From: Rhizobacter sp. AJA081-3
GTDB lineage: Bacteria > Pseudomonadota > Gammaproteobacteria > Burkholderiales > Burkholderiaceae_C
Reading direction: 5' to 3'
Assembly (NCBI RefSeq): GCF_017795745.1
Contig: NZ_CP059067.1
Coordinates: forward strand, 5,270,001 to 5,334,000
Length of the DNA: 64,000 bases
The position numbers were made by a program, and so were the translations under genes. Under the pieces are notes generated by a model that did not search any database, was not told where the DNA came from, and saw only the letters and a list, made by a program, of their open reading frames with translations. Positions 52,676-61,809 of the stretch are shown here, in pieces (positions within the stretch are counted from its first letter, which is position 1; the number at the start of each line of letters is the position of its first letter).

Positions 52676-53575
52676 GTGACGCGCCGCTGGGGCCCCTGGC
52701 TCGCCGCCGCCCTGCTGTGGGCGGTGGGGCTGGCGCAGGCGCAGGGCCTGCTGCCGGTGCCGCCGCTGTCGGGCCGCGTGATCGACCAGACCGGCACGCT
52801 CAGCGCCGCGCAGTCGCAGGCGCTCAGCGACAAGCTCGCCGCCGTCGAGACGAAACGCGGCTCGCAGCTGGTCGTGCTGATGGTGGCCACCACGCAGCCG
52901 GAAGACATCGCCGCCTACGCGCAGCGAGTGGCCGACAGCTGGAAGATCGGCCGCCTCGCGGTCGGCGACGGCCTGCTGATCGTGGTGGCCAAGGACGACC
53001 GCCGCGTGCGCTTCGAGGTCGCCAAGGCGCTGGAAGGTGCGGTGCCCGACCTGGCGGCGCGGCAGATCATCACTGACACCATCACGCCGGCCTTCCGCAA
53101 GAACGACTACGCCGGCGGCCTGAACGCAGCGATCGATCGGCTCGACGCGCGCATCGGCGGCGAGGGACTGCCCGAGCCTGCCGCGCCCGGCGCGAAACCG
53201 ACGCCCTCGGGCCAGGGTTTCAACCTGCAGGACCTGGCGATCTTCCTGTTCGTCGCCGTGCCGGTGATCGGTGCGGTGCTCACCGGCATCTTCGGCCGCA
53301 AGCTCGGCTCGCTGGCCACAGGCGCGGCGGCCGGCGGCATGGGCTGGTGGCTCAGCGCCAGCATCGCCATCGCGGCCGGTGCCGGCATCGTGGCGCTGAT
53401 CCTCGTCGCCATCATGGGCTCGGGGGCCTCGCGGCGCGGGCGCTCGAGCGGCGGGCCGGTGATCTTCGGCGGCGGAGGCGGCGGCTGGGGCTCCGGCGGG
53501 GGAGGCGACGGCGGCGGCTTCAGCTCCGGTGGCGGCGGCGACTTCGGTGGCGGCGGCGCGTCGGGAGACTGGTGA
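52676..53575 (+). CDS. TPM-domain (YgcG/PsbQ-like) membrane protein
   Basis: A 299-residue protein with a signal peptide (ends AQAQ), a TPM domain (about 30-170: VIDQTGTLSAAQSQALSDKLA, VGDGLLIVVAKDDRRVRFEV), two membrane helices (about 188-205 and 222-245) and a Gly/Ser-rich tail of more than 45 residues with repeated GGGG/SGGGG. The start is GTG at 52676, four bases after lemA. TPM proteins occur with LemA and are thought to be envelope proteins with phosphatase-like relatives in plants. Stop overlaps the next start (TGATG). Confidence 0.88.
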   Translation: MTRRWGPWLAAALLWAVGLAQAQGLLPVPPLSGRVIDQTGTLSAAQSQALSDKLAAVETKRGSQLVVLMVATTQPEDIAAYAQRVADSWKIGRLAVGDGLLIVVAKDDRRVRFEVAKALEGAVPDLAARQIITDTITPAFRKNDYAGGLNAAIDRLDARIGGEGLPEPAAPGAKPTPSGQGFNLQDLAIFLFVAVPVIGAVLTGIFGRKLGSLATGAAAGGMGWWLSASIAIAAGAGIVALILVAIMGSGASRRGRSSGGPVIFGGGGGGWGSGGGGDGGGFSSGGGGDFGGGGASGDW

Positions 53576-54081
53576 TGAACAAGCTGCAGCGCATCTTCAG
53601 GCACCGCTGGACCGACGATCGCGACCTCGCCCACGCGCTCGACGATGCGGCGCTCGCGCGCATCCAGTCGCGTGTGTCGGCCAGCGAGAAGCGCCACAGC
53701 GGCGAGATTCGCGTCTGCGCCGAAGCCGGCCTGCCGATGAGCTACCTGTGGCGCGGCGCTTCGGCGCGCGAACGCGCGGTGATGATGTTCGGCAAGCTGC
53801 GCGTGTGGGACACCGAGCACAACAACGGCGTGCTCATCTACCTGCTGCTGGCCGAGCACTGCATCGAGATCGTCGCCGACCGCGGCCTGAACCGGCATGT
53901 GAGCCCGTCACAGTGGCAAGAAGTGATGGCGCGCATGCGCGCTGCCTTCCGCAAGGGCGAATTCGAGGCCGGGCTGAACGACGCCATCGACGCGGTGGAC
54001 GGCCTGCTCGCGCGTCACTTCCCGCTCGCCCCGGGCCAGGCCAATCCGAACGAGCTGCCTGACGCGCCGCATCTGCGCTGA
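53575..54081 (+). CDS. Second TPM-domain protein
   Basis: A 168-residue soluble TPM-domain protein: SEKRHSGEIRVCAEAGL, VWDTEHNNGVLIYLLLAEHCIEIVADRGLN and FRKGEFEAGLNDAIDAVDGLL are the family's three conserved stretches. No signal peptide or membrane helix, so it should stay at the cytoplasmic side or rely on its neighbours. The ATG at 53575 overlaps the previous stop. It completes the LemA-TPM-TPM unit. Confidence 0.88.
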   Translation: MNKLQRIFRHRWTDDRDLAHALDDAALARIQSRVSASEKRHSGEIRVCAEAGLPMSYLWRGASARERAVMMFGKLRVWDTEHNNGVLIYLLLAEHCIEIVADRGLNRHVSPSQWQEVMARMRAAFRKGEFEAGLNDAIDAVDGLLARHFPLAPGQANPNELPDAPHLR

Positions 54082-54112
54082 ACGGCTCCTGCGACTGCAC
54101 AATACCGCGGCG

Positions 54113-56776
54113 ATGAACGCCACGGGCTTCGCCACCACCAAGATCCAGCCGCCGCGGGCGCGCAGCGCGCGCATCGAACGGCCCGCACTCGATGCGGCGC
54201 TCGGCCAGGCGCTGCGCTCGCGCCGCCTGGTGCTGCTGATGGCGCCGGCCGGTTTCGGCAAGACTTCGGCGCTGGCCGCGCAGATCGAGGCGCTGGGCGC
54301 CGGCACGGCGCTGGCCTGGTTCTCCTTCGACGATGACGACGACGCGGCGCGCCTGTTCGCCGGGCTGGCGGCCTCGCTCGAGCCGCTGGACCTGCCGTGG
54401 CGCAGCGCTCCTGCGGCGCTGGCCGCGCAACTGGGCGAACAGGGCGAAGACGGCGCCAGCCTGCGCGGCCCGGTCGCCGAGCTGGTCAACGCACTGGCTG
54501 CCGCCGGCGTGCCGCACGGCGTGATCGTGCTCGACGACCTGCACCGTGTGCAGTCGCCGGCGGTGAACGCCTTTCTCGATGAACTGATCGAGCGACTGCC
54601 CGCGCAGTGGACGGTGGTGATCTCCACCCGCGTCGCGCCGCGGCTGGCGCTGGCGCGCTGGCGCGCCGCCGGCGAGCTGGCCGAGTTCACGCAGGAGCAG
54701 CTTCGATTCAGCGCCGACGAGGCCCGCGCGCTCGTGCAGGCCGACCAGGCCGGCGAGCTGGCGGCGCGCCTGCCCGAGCTGGTGGAGCGCACGCAGGGCT
54801 GGCCGGCCGGCCTGCGGCTGTGCCTGGCGGCGCTGCGCGGCCGCGCGCCGGGCGCGGCGCTGCAGGGTGGCCGCCACACGGCGGTCGACCGCAGCCTGTT
54901 CGACTACCTCGCCAGCGAGGTGCTCGACGAGATGCCGATCGCGCTGCACGACTTCCTGGTGCGCAGCAGCGTACTGCCGGTGCTGACGGCGGCCGCTGCG
55001 GCAGGTGTCACCGGCGACGCCCGCGCCGCGCAGCGGCTCGACGAGATCGAGCGGCGCGGCCTGTTCGTCACCGCGCTGGATGCCGACGAGCGCACGCTGG
55101 TGCTGCACGACCTGTTCCGCGACGCGCTGGAAGACCGTCTGCACCGCCGCTTCCCGGACGAGTTGCCGCTGCTGCTGCGCCGCGCCGCCGAGGTGGAGCG
55201 CGATGCGCAGCGACGCGTCGGCCTGCTGCTGCGCGCCGGCGACTGGGCTGGCGCCGAAGCCACGTTGGTCGAGTGCGCCGACGATCTGTTGCTCAAGGGC
55301 CTGTCGGCCGACGTGCGGCGCCTGATTGCGCAGTTCCCCCCGTCGTGGCGCGACGCCTCGTCGCGCCTGCTGCGCTGCGATGCGATCGCCGCCTGCATGC
55401 GCTGGCACTGGAGCGAGATGGCCACGCTGATGGAAGCGGCGGTCGCGGCGGCGCAGCGCGCCGGCGATGCCGACGAACTGCGCCTGTCGCAGGCGCTGCT
55501 GCTGGCGGCCTGGAACGCCAACGACCAGGTCGAGCCCGCACAGGCGCTGCTGGCCGAGCTGTCGGGCCAGCCGATGCCGCCCGAGGCCGAACTGCTGATG
55601 CTCGATGCCGAGTGCACGCTGCTGCACGACCGCGGCGACTTCGCGGCTCTGTGCGGACAGTTCGAGCAGGTGCTGGCGCGGCTGGAGCGGCACGGCTCGC
55701 TGCTGAACTGGTGGGAGTGTTCGCCGCCGACCTCGTGGGCCGGCCTGCCCGGCATGGCGCCGCTGCTCGAGCGCTACGGCCGCGAGGCGCTGCGCCGTGT
55801 CGGCGAGCGCGAGCTGCCGATGCGCGCCACGCTGCACGCGCTGCAGGCGGCCTCGCTGCTGTGGGCCGGCCGCATCGACGAGGCCGTGGACTGCACGCGC
55901 GAGGCCGAATCCGACGCGCGCTGGCTGTCGCGCGCGGCCGAGATCGCCGTGGGCCTGAACATCGTTCGCACCTTCCTCGACGCGCTACACGGCGATGGCG
56001 ACTCCGTACGCCGCCGCCTGGCAGAACTGTTCGACCAGGAGGCCGAGCACGCCTCGGCGAGCCGATTGCGTTTCTGGCGCGGGCATGTGTCGCGCATTGC
56101 CGTGCGCGTGCTCGACCTGCTCGGCGCCGATGCGACCTCGCTGCGCCACTGGCAGGCCTGGCACCCGGCGCACGAAGGTGCCGGCCGCGGGCCGCTGGAG
56201 GCACGCGCCCTGGCCGCGGAGGGACGCTGGGCCGAGGCCGCCGAGGCCTTCGCGGCGCTGCTGCCGCAGGCCGCGCGGCTGGACCTGCTCGGCCAGGGCA
56301 TCGAGCTGCAACTGCGCGCGGCGCACGCGCTGCTGCGCGCCGGCCGATCGCGCGAAGCCGCTGCGCCGCTGGCGCAGGCGCTGCAGCGCGTGCTCGACAC
56401 GCACTCGGCCGGGCACGCATTGATGGCCGGCCCGGTGGTGCTGGCGGCGCTGGCGGCGCACGACGCGGGCGCCGCCCTGAGCGCGGCACAGCGGCAGGCG
56501 CTGGCCGCGCTGGCGGCACAATCGAGTGCGCTGCGCGGCACCGCCGCGCCGGCTCTCGAGCCGGTGGCGCCGGAGCTGCTCAGCAGCCGCGAGCGCGAGG
56601 TGCTGGAGCGCATCGCCGCGGGCGACAGCAACAAGCTGATCGCCCGTGTGCTCGACATCAGCCCGCACACCGTGAAGCGCCACGTCGCCAACATCCTCGA
56701 CAAGCTCGCGCTCGAATCGCGCGGCCAGGCCGCGGCCTGGCTGCACGCGAACCCCCGACCCCTCTCCGGAGACTGA
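54113..56776 (+). CDS. MalT-like LuxR-family transcriptional regulator
   Basis: An 887-residue LAL/MalT-type regulator. The N-terminal ATPase domain has Walker A APAGFGKTS (44-52) and a Walker B-like HGVIVLDDLHRV. The middle is a long helical repeat (TPR-like) region of about 450 residues. The C-terminal LuxR helix-turn-helix reads LLSSREREVLERIAAGDSNKLIARVLDISPHTVKRHVANI. Such proteins bind ATP and an inducer, assemble and activate transcription. The start lies 31 bases after the TPM gene, so it may have its own promoter. Inducer and targets are unknown; the adjacent DsbG-like gene is a candidate partner. Confidence 0.92.
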   Translation: MNATGFATTKIQPPRARSARIERPALDAALGQALRSRRLVLLMAPAGFGKTSALAAQIEALGAGTALAWFSFDDDDDAARLFAGLAASLEPLDLPWRSAPAALAAQLGEQGEDGASLRGPVAELVNALAAAGVPHGVIVLDDLHRVQSPAVNAFLDELIERLPAQWTVVISTRVAPRLALARWRAAGELAEFTQEQLRFSADEARALVQADQAGELAARLPELVERTQGWPAGLRLCLAALRGRAPGAALQGGRHTAVDRSLFDYLASEVLDEMPIALHDFLVRSSVLPVLTAAAAAGVTGDARAAQRLDEIERRGLFVTALDADERTLVLHDLFRDALEDRLHRRFPDELPLLLRRAAEVERDAQRRVGLLLRAGDWAGAEATLVECADDLLLKGLSADVRRLIAQFPPSWRDASSRLLRCDAIAACMRWHWSEMATLMEAAVAAAQRAGDADELRLSQALLLAAWNANDQVEPAQALLAELSGQPMPPEAELLMLDAECTLLHDRGDFAALCGQFEQVLARLERHGSLLNWWECSPPTSWAGLPGMAPLLERYGREALRRVGERELPMRATLHALQAASLLWAGRIDEAVDCTREAESDARWLSRAAEIAVGLNIVRTFLDALHGDGDSVRRRLAELFDQEAEHASASRLRFWRGHVSRIAVRVLDLLGADATSLRHWQAWHPAHEGAGRGPLEARALAAEGRWAEAAEAFAALLPQAARLDLLGQGIELQLRAAHALLRAGRSREAAAPLAQALQRVLDTHSAGHALMAGPVVLAALAAHDAGAALSAAQRQALAALAAQSSALRGTAAPALEPVAPELLSSREREVLERIAAGDSNKLIARVLDISPHTVKRHVANILDKLALESRGQAAAWLHANPRPLSGD

Positions 56777-56778
56777 CC

Positions 56779-57363
56779 ATGCAACGCCGCCCCCTCGCCC
56801 TCGGCCTCGCCACGCTGGTGCTCGCGCCGCTGGCCGCCTGCTCGAAGAACGACGAGGCCGCGCCGGCCGCCGCCGCCCCCGCGCGCAAGCCCAGCGGCAT
56901 CGAGGCCTATGCCATCGCCAGCAAGGGCAGCGGCTTTACGACGGGCGCGATGATGGCGGCCAACACCGTCTACGTGTTCTTCGACACCACCTGCCCGCAC
57001 TGCGCCGAGCTGTGGAACGCCTCGCAGCCGCTGCTGGGCAAGCTGAAGATGGTGTGGATGCCAATCGGGCTGCTGCGCCCTTCGTCGCTGCCGCAGGGTG
57101 CCACCATCCTGGCGGCGCCCGACCCGGCCAAGGCGATGACCGAGAACGAGGCCAGCGTGCTGCAGCGCGGCGGCGGCATCAGCGTGGCCTCGTCGCTGCC
57201 CGACGAGGTGGTGGCCAAGGTGAAGGCCAACACCGAGCTGTTCCGCCAGCTCGATGCCGACAGCGTGCCGCTGATCGTCTACCGCAACGCTCAGACCGGC
57301 CAGCACGGCATGCATGCCGGCTCACTGGACACGGCGCGGCTGGCCGCGCTGGCCGGGATCTGA
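56779..57363 (+). CDS. DsbG/DsbC-like thioredoxin-fold lipoprotein
   Basis: A 194-residue lipoprotein. The signal peptide ends in LAPLAAC (lipobox), followed by an Ala/Pro linker. The thioredoxin fold carries the redox site C72-P-H-C75 in VYVFFDTTCPHCAELW, typical of DsbG/DsbC-type enzymes, but the N-terminal dimerisation domain of DsbC/DsbG is missing. It should reduce or isomerise disulfides in the periplasm, anchored to a membrane. It lies two bases after the MalT-like gene's stop and is probably co-transcribed. Confidence 0.85.
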   Translation: MQRRPLALGLATLVLAPLAACSKNDEAAPAAAAPARKPSGIEAYAIASKGSGFTTGAMMAANTVYVFFDTTCPHCAELWNASQPLLGKLKMVWMPIGLLRPSSLPQGATILAAPDPAKAMTENEASVLQRGGGISVASSLPDEVVAKVKANTELFRQLDADSVPLIVYRNAQTGQHGMHAGSLDTARLAALAGI

Positions 57364-57937
57364 CACGTTTTCTTTTCGATGCTCAACGAGCGGACTTGAT
57401 CGTTGGGACTGTTTGCGGCCCTTGAGCGACATTCACGAGTGACAGCTTCATTGGGCGCGCGGTCAGGCGGTCCGGGTATGCGCTCTCCGGCCCACGCTCG
57501 CGGGCGACCACCGAGACTTGCCTCGCATACCTCCTGAAGACCAGCTTCGGACTGCCACCGCCTGGGCGACCGCGAATGGGGCCTGCGATCGCACACCCGA
57601 ACCACCTGCCCCAAGACCACCGAGGACTTCGCGACGGCAGGCCACCGTGCATGCCGGCAGGGCGGCGGCCGTGCCCGCGGGCGCAGGCCCCATTCGCGGT
57701 CGCCCAGGCGTTGGCAGGCCGTACACAGTGTTGACGCGGTGAGGGTGGTGTGCCACGGTGGTCGCCCGCGAGCGTGGGCCGGAGAACGCGGGTACCGCCG
57801 TCGACCTGCGACCATGCCCGTCGCACGAAAGCAGACCCACGAAGACCGCAACGGGCCGCGAACAGCCGCCCACTTGCTTGGCTTCCTGATGCGATGGACG
57901 CAGTTGGGTGTGAGTGCCTGAAGCACGCTGGCCGCGC
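57364..57937. other. Gene-free stretch with repeats
   Basis: No gene is supported over these 574 bases. Open frames exist on both strands but mirror each other because the DNA is an inverted repeat; their products are Arg/Pro/Ala-rich with no motif or convincing start. The stretch holds the nested inverted repeats at 57484-57785. Otherwise nothing is seen. Confidence 0.7.
57484..57785. repeat. Nested inverted repeats with matched divergent centres
   Basis: Two 104-base arms (57484-57587 and 57682-57785) face each other around a 94-base loop. The outermost 30 bases (57484-57513 against 57756-57785) and the innermost 29 bases (57559-57587 against 57682-57710) are perfect inverted copies. The 45 bases between them in each arm have the same length but only about half their positions match. 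The arms look like two inverted copies of one element whose ends are conserved and whose middle has diverged. Confidence 0.8.
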
Positions 57938-58789
57938 TCAGCGCGGCGCCGCGATCGCCTTGCGGAACCCCGACAGCCAGGCCTTCAGCCGCCGCTCGTG
58001 CGTGCTGCCGATGCGCACCATGATCTTCTGCCCGGCCGACAGCGACTCGAGCGCTGGGTCGGTGTACTCGTAGCGCACCCAGGGCCGCGTCGACGGCACC
58101 TCGCCCTTCACGTCCACCAGTTTCAGCGCCGGCGGCTGCTTCGGCTCCGGCGCGGCGAGCAGGTGGTCGATCACCTCGACCAGCCGGTCGTTGAACTGGC
58201 CCTTCGGATAGCCCAGCTCGGCATAGGCCTGGCGGAACAACGGGTAGAGCCTGCGGTACAGCGCCGCGGCACGGGCGGGTTCCACCGACACCACGAAACC
58301 CACGAAGGGTTCGTAGCGGCGGGCGTTGTCCGCGGCGATCAGTTCGGCGTCACCGGCCAGCAGCAGCTGAAGCTTGCCCGGCGTGGGCTGCACCGGCCAC
58401 AGCCGCGACGCGGCATGCGGCCGCGCCAGGTTGTCCACCGTCACCACCGCGCGGCGCACGAAGCCGTCGGCGTTCAGGAAGGCCATCACGCCCTGCCGCG
58501 TCAGCAGTTCGGCCAGCGCCGCCTGCACCACGCCATCGGCCTCGTCCAGCGGCGGCAGCGATGCCGGTGCGGAGGCCGTGGCCACGGGGGCCTCGATCGG
58601 GTGGCGCTCGGCGGCATCGGCCGCCGCGGCGGGGGCGGGGGCGGACGCGGTTTCCGGCGCGGCGGCCGGTGCTTCGGCCACCGGCGCGGGCGGCTGGGGT
58701 TGGGCTCTGTACATCCACCACAGGGTGCCGCCGGCGCCAAGAAGCGCGACGAGCAACCCGGTGACGAGCACGATGGTGCGTGTCTTCAT
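57938..58789 (-). CDS. DUF3014 family membrane-anchored protein
   Basis: A 283-residue protein with one N-terminal membrane helix (about 7-26), an Ala/Pro-rich linker to about residue 75 and a globular periplasmic domain carrying DUF3014 features (RRAVVTVDNLARPHAASRLWPV, ARRYEPFVGFVV, YPLFRQAYAELGYP, RYEYTDPALESLSAGQKIMVRIG). The function of DUF3014 is unknown; it is common in proteobacteria as a single gene. ACCCGGTTGGGGAGGGTC lies upstream of the ATG at 58789 and includes a good ribosome-binding site (GGGGAGG). Confidence 0.85.
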   Translation of the reverse strand: MKTRTIVLVTGLLVALLGAGGTLWWMYRAQPQPPAPVAEAPAAAPETASAPAPAAAADAAERHPIEAPVATASAPASLPPLDEADGVVQAALAELLTRQGVMAFLNADGFVRRAVVTVDNLARPHAASRLWPVQPTPGKLQLLLAGDAELIAADNARRYEPFVGFVVSVEPARAAALYRRLYPLFRQAYAELGYPKGQFNDRLVEVIDHLLAAPEPKQPPALKLVDVKGEVPSTRPWVRYEYTDPALESLSAGQKIMVRIGSTHERRLKAWLSGFRKAIAAPR

Positions 58790-58867
58790 GGCGTCTCCGG
58801 AGATCGACCCTCCCCAACCGGGTCGGACCCGAAGGGTAGCCCCGCGTTCGCACGCAGGTGTATCAAG

Positions 58868-59863
58868 TCAATTCGGGTGCGCCTCGGCCGCTTCCGGTTC
58901 CGGACGGGAGCGCACCGCCCAGGCCACGCCGGCCACCAGCAGGGCCACGCCGGCCAGCGTCTGCGGCTGTGGTGCCTGGCCGCGCAGGATGAAGGCATAG
59001 GCCAGCGCCGACAGCGTCTCGAAGACGATCAGCTGCCCGGCCAGCGTGGGCGGCAGGCGCTGGCTGGCCTCGTTCCAGCACAGCGTGCCCAGCCATGAGG
59101 CGAGCAGCCCGATGGCGAACATCAGCGCCACGAAGTCGGCCGCACGCGGGCCGAAGGGCATGGCGAAGGGTGAGCCCGACGCGGCAAACCAGCCCCAGGT
59201 GAGCGCATAGCCGATCAGCGCCAGCGGCAGCGTCGCCAGGCCCTGCGCCGTGGCCCAGCCGCGCGGGCTGCGGTCGGGGTGGGCGCGCAGCCATTCGGCA
59301 TTGCGGATCGGGTACCAGGTCCAGCAGGCCACCGCGCCCACGGCCAGCGCCGCGCCGATCACGTAGCGGCCCAGGTCGGCGCCGGGCTCGGCGCGCAGCC
59401 GATCGATCTCGACCTGGTTGACCAGCCCGATGCCCAGCGCTATCAGCCCGAGCGAGGGCGCCAGCCGCGACCAGCGCAGCGGCTGCTCGCGCCGTGTGCC
59501 GTGGCGGTGGCCGCGCAGGTTGGCGGTGATGGCAATGACGACGGGCAGCGTGCCAATGATCATCGTCGGCAGCGGGCCGCCGGCGCGCTGGATCGCGCTG
59601 GCCAGGAACAGGTAGTAGACGACGTTGCCCACCAGCGCCAGGCGCAGCGCCTCGCGCCAGTCGGCCCGCGTGAGCTGGCGCAGCGTGGCGCGGTCGAGCC
59701 AGCCCAGCGGCAGCGCGATGAGGCCGAAGGCGAGGTAGCGGCCGAAGGACTGCAGCGTGGCCGGGTACTCCGGCAGCAGCAGCGGGCCGACGAAGACCAG
59801 GCCCCACATCAGGCCGGCGGCCAGGGCGAAAAGGGTTCCGGTGAACAGGGGTGCGGTCAACAT
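58868..59863 (-). CDS. EamA-family (DMT) exporter
   Basis: A 331-residue inner-membrane protein with about ten hydrophobic helices in two EamA halves (LFALAAGLMWGLVFVGPLLL and the later GAALAVGAVACWTWYPIRNAEW). It belongs to the drug/metabolite transporter superfamily and most resembles amino-acid or metabolite exporters of the YedA/YddG type. It overlaps the 3' end of the AraC-type regulator gene by seven bases, which suggests that the regulator controls the exporter. Substrate unknown. Confidence 0.88.
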   Translation of the reverse strand: MLTAPLFTGTLFALAAGLMWGLVFVGPLLLPEYPATLQSFGRYLAFGLIALPLGWLDRATLRQLTRADWREALRLALVGNVVYYLFLASAIQRAGGPLPTMIIGTLPVVIAITANLRGHRHGTRREQPLRWSRLAPSLGLIALGIGLVNQVEIDRLRAEPGADLGRYVIGAALAVGAVACWTWYPIRNAEWLRAHPDRSPRGWATAQGLATLPLALIGYALTWGWFAASGSPFAMPFGPRAADFVALMFAIGLLASWLGTLCWNEASQRLPPTLAGQLIVFETLSALAYAFILRGQAPQPQTLAGVALLVAGVAWAVRSRPEPEAAEAHPN

Positions 59864-60723
59864 GAGGCCGGCAGTGTCGCCTGGGCCTCGCGCGGCGGTC
59901 TTGTACCGAGTTGCTGCTGGTAGCGCGCCGGCGTGACGCCGTAGCGCCGCGCGAAGGCATGCGTCAGGTGCGCCTGGTCGGCCAGGCCCACGGCGGCGGC
60001 CACCTGCGCCGGCGCCTCGCCGGCCGCCAGCAGGCGTTTGGCCTCGAACAGGCGCAGGGCCATCAGCAGCTGCTGCGGCGTGGCATGGTGGGCGCGCTTG
60101 AACTGGCGCTGGAAGTGGAAGGGGCTCAACCCCGCCAGCGCCGCCAGTTCGTCGAGCGTGACCCGCTCGGCAAGATGCTCGCGAAGGTGCTCGACCACCG
60201 GCGCGAAGCGCGAAAGACCTTCGTCACGCGCCGGCTGCGCGATGCGCGCCACCGGCCGCAGCTCGTGGACGAGTTCGAGCAGCAGGCCATCGAAGGCCAG
60301 CGGCTCGCGCGCAAACCAGAGCTGGCGCAGCAGCAGGCTCACGCGCCGCGCGCGCAGCGTGTCGCGGCCCACCGCGTCGGCGAACCACCAGCTGCGCTCG
60401 CCGGTGAGCTGCTCCAGCACCTGCGCGTCGATGTAGACCATGCGGTAGCGCCAGCCGGCGCTCGTCTCGGCGCGGCCGGTGTGCAGCTCGTCGGGATTCA
60501 TCAGCACAAGCGTGTCGGCCGGCGCCAGGTGCTCCTCGCCGCGGTAGCGGAAGCGCTCCACGCCGGACTCGATCGCGCCCAGGCCGAAGGCCTCGTGCGT
60601 GTGCGGCTCGAAGGCATGCCGCACGATGTGCGCGCGGTACAGCTCCACGCCAGGGCGGTGGGCGGGGCGCTTGAACTCGGCGGCGTCGAGCGCGTGCTCG
60701 AAGGTGTCGGGGACGGCTTGCAT
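59857..60723 (-). CDS. AraC-family transcriptional regulator
   Basis: A 288-residue regulator with an N-terminal cupin sensor (about 20-150: FEPHTHEAFGLGAIESG is the cupin histidine strand, then ADTLVLMNPDELHTG) and a C-terminal double helix-turn-helix (TLDELAALAGLSPFHFQRQFKRAHHATPQQLLMALRLFEAKRLL, then VAAAVGLADQAHLTHAFARRYGVTPARY). The start at ATG 60723 gives the normal length. It is upstream of and overlaps the EamA exporter gene, so it is likely to control this operon. The 60 bases to the divergent small gene would hold both promoters. Confidence 0.92.
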   Translation of the reverse strand: MQAVPDTFEHALDAAEFKRPAHRPGVELYRAHIVRHAFEPHTHEAFGLGAIESGVERFRYRGEEHLAPADTLVLMNPDELHTGRAETSAGWRYRMVYIDAQVLEQLTGERSWWFADAVGRDTLRARRVSLLLRQLWFAREPLAFDGLLLELVHELRPVARIAQPARDEGLSRFAPVVEHLREHLAERVTLDELAALAGLSPFHFQRQFKRAHHATPQQLLMALRLFEAKRLLAAGEAPAQVAAAVGLADQAHLTHAFARRYGVTPARYQQQLGTRPPREAQATLPASC

Positions 60724-60783
60724 GCGGCGTGGGGCTGACGAGCCGCATTGTGAGCGCACGCGTGCTTGCGCTACGCTTGCGCC

Positions 60784-61008
60784 ATGAAGACATACAACGT
60801 CGAAGTGCAGCGCATCAAGGCCATGTCCAACAGCCACGGCCTGGTGCGGGCACGGGTCGATGCGCTGGTGCAGCCGGCGCCGCCGCGCGGCGAGGGCGAC
60901 GAGAGCAGCGTGCTCAGCCTCAGCGTGGAGAACGCGCGCGTGCTCTACCTGCTGCTCAAGCAGCAACTCGCCGAGGTGGATGGGCGCAAGGCACGCAGCC
61001 AGCGCTGA
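60784..61008 (+). CDS. Small protein of unknown function
   Basis: A 74-residue protein, MKTYNVEVQRIKAMSNSHGLVRARVDALVQP at the start and a helical second half SLSVENARVLYLLLKQQLAEVDGRKARSQR. No signal peptide or membrane segment. The ATG at 60784 is preferred to 60766, which is close to the likely transcription start. Divergent from the AraC gene. The function is unknown; codon use matches the neighbours. Confidence 0.65.
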   Translation: MKTYNVEVQRIKAMSNSHGLVRARVDALVQPAPPRGEGDESSVLSLSVENARVLYLLLKQQLAEVDGRKARSQR

Positions 61009-61017
61009 GCCGATGGC

Positions 61018-61794
61018 TCAGTTCGACGGCGCCGCGATCCACGCGGCGATTGCGTCGACAGCGTCCTTCTCCATGCCGATGAAGCCGTGCCAGTGCAGCG
61101 CGTCGCACACCGGGCCACGCGGTTCGGTGCCGCCGTCGAGCATGAGCAGCTTCTTCACCGGCGCGTTCTTAAGGCTGCGCAGCAGGTAGGGCATGTCGGC
61201 CGGGCGGCACAGCACGCAGGCGTCCTTCGCGTGGTGCACCACCAGCACCGGCAGCACGACGGCAGCCAGGTCCTGCTGCATCAGCGCACCCGGGCGGTCC
61301 AGGTTGACCAGGCTCGAGCTCAGCACCACGCCTGTGATGCGGCCCGGCGGCAGGCCGATCGCCGCCGCGGTGGCCGACACGGTGCCGCGGCTCGTGCCCA
61401 CGAGCCACAGCGGCAGCGGGCTGCGCCGGCGCAGTTCGTCGATCACGGCGCTCACGTCGGCCAGATGCGCGGCGCCGGTGCGCTCGGCCACGTCGAGTTC
61501 GGGCATGTCGGTGGGCTTGCCGAAGATCGCCACGTTCAGGCCGGCGGCGCGGAAATGCTGAAGCGAGCGCACGAGGAAGTTCTGGCTCGAAGGCTGGCCG
61601 CTGTCGACCTTGCCGAAGCCGCCCCCGCCGCCGGGAAACAGCAGCACGGTGGCGCGTGCGCCGTCCACCGGCTCCCACCAGACGTTGGTGGTGATGCCGG
61701 CGCGCGTCGGCAGCTTGAGCAGCGTGCCCTGCGCGTGGCTGGCCATGCACAGAGCGGCCAGCAGCGGCGCGGCCAGCCAGCGCGGGAGCGTCAT
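61018..61794 (-). CDS. Secreted alpha/beta hydrolase
   Basis: A 258-residue exported protein with a signal peptide (ends ASHAQ) and an alpha/beta-hydrolase core. An oxyanion-type stretch VLLFPGGGGGFG, a nucleophile serine in LVGTSRGTVS, a likely acid in HHAKDACVLC and a histidine in LHWHGFIG are visible. Two cysteines in the acid region (DACVLCR) may form a disulfide. It is probably a periplasmic esterase or lipase-like enzyme; substrate unknown. It precedes rlpA on the same strand order but is separated by 15 bases and may be co-transcribed after it. Confidence 0.82.
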   Translation of the reverse strand: MTLPRWLAAPLLAALCMASHAQGTLLKLPTRAGITTNVWWEPVDGARATVLLFPGGGGGFGKVDSGQPSSQNFLVRSLQHFRAAGLNVAIFGKPTDMPELDVAERTGAAHLADVSAVIDELRRRSPLPLWLVGTSRGTVSATAAAIGLPPGRITGVVLSSSLVNLDRPGALMQQDLAAVVLPVLVVHHAKDACVLCRPADMPYLLRSLKNAPVKKLLMLDGGTEPRGPVCDALHWHGFIGMEKDAVDAIAAWIAAPSN

Positions 61795-61809
61795 GAGGTC
61801 CTCAGGGGG

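Noticed and set aside
57518-57921. Short open frames on both strands in the gene-free region
   Set aside because: They mirror each other through the inverted repeat, lack ribosome-binding sites and code for Arg/Pro-rich sequence with no motif.
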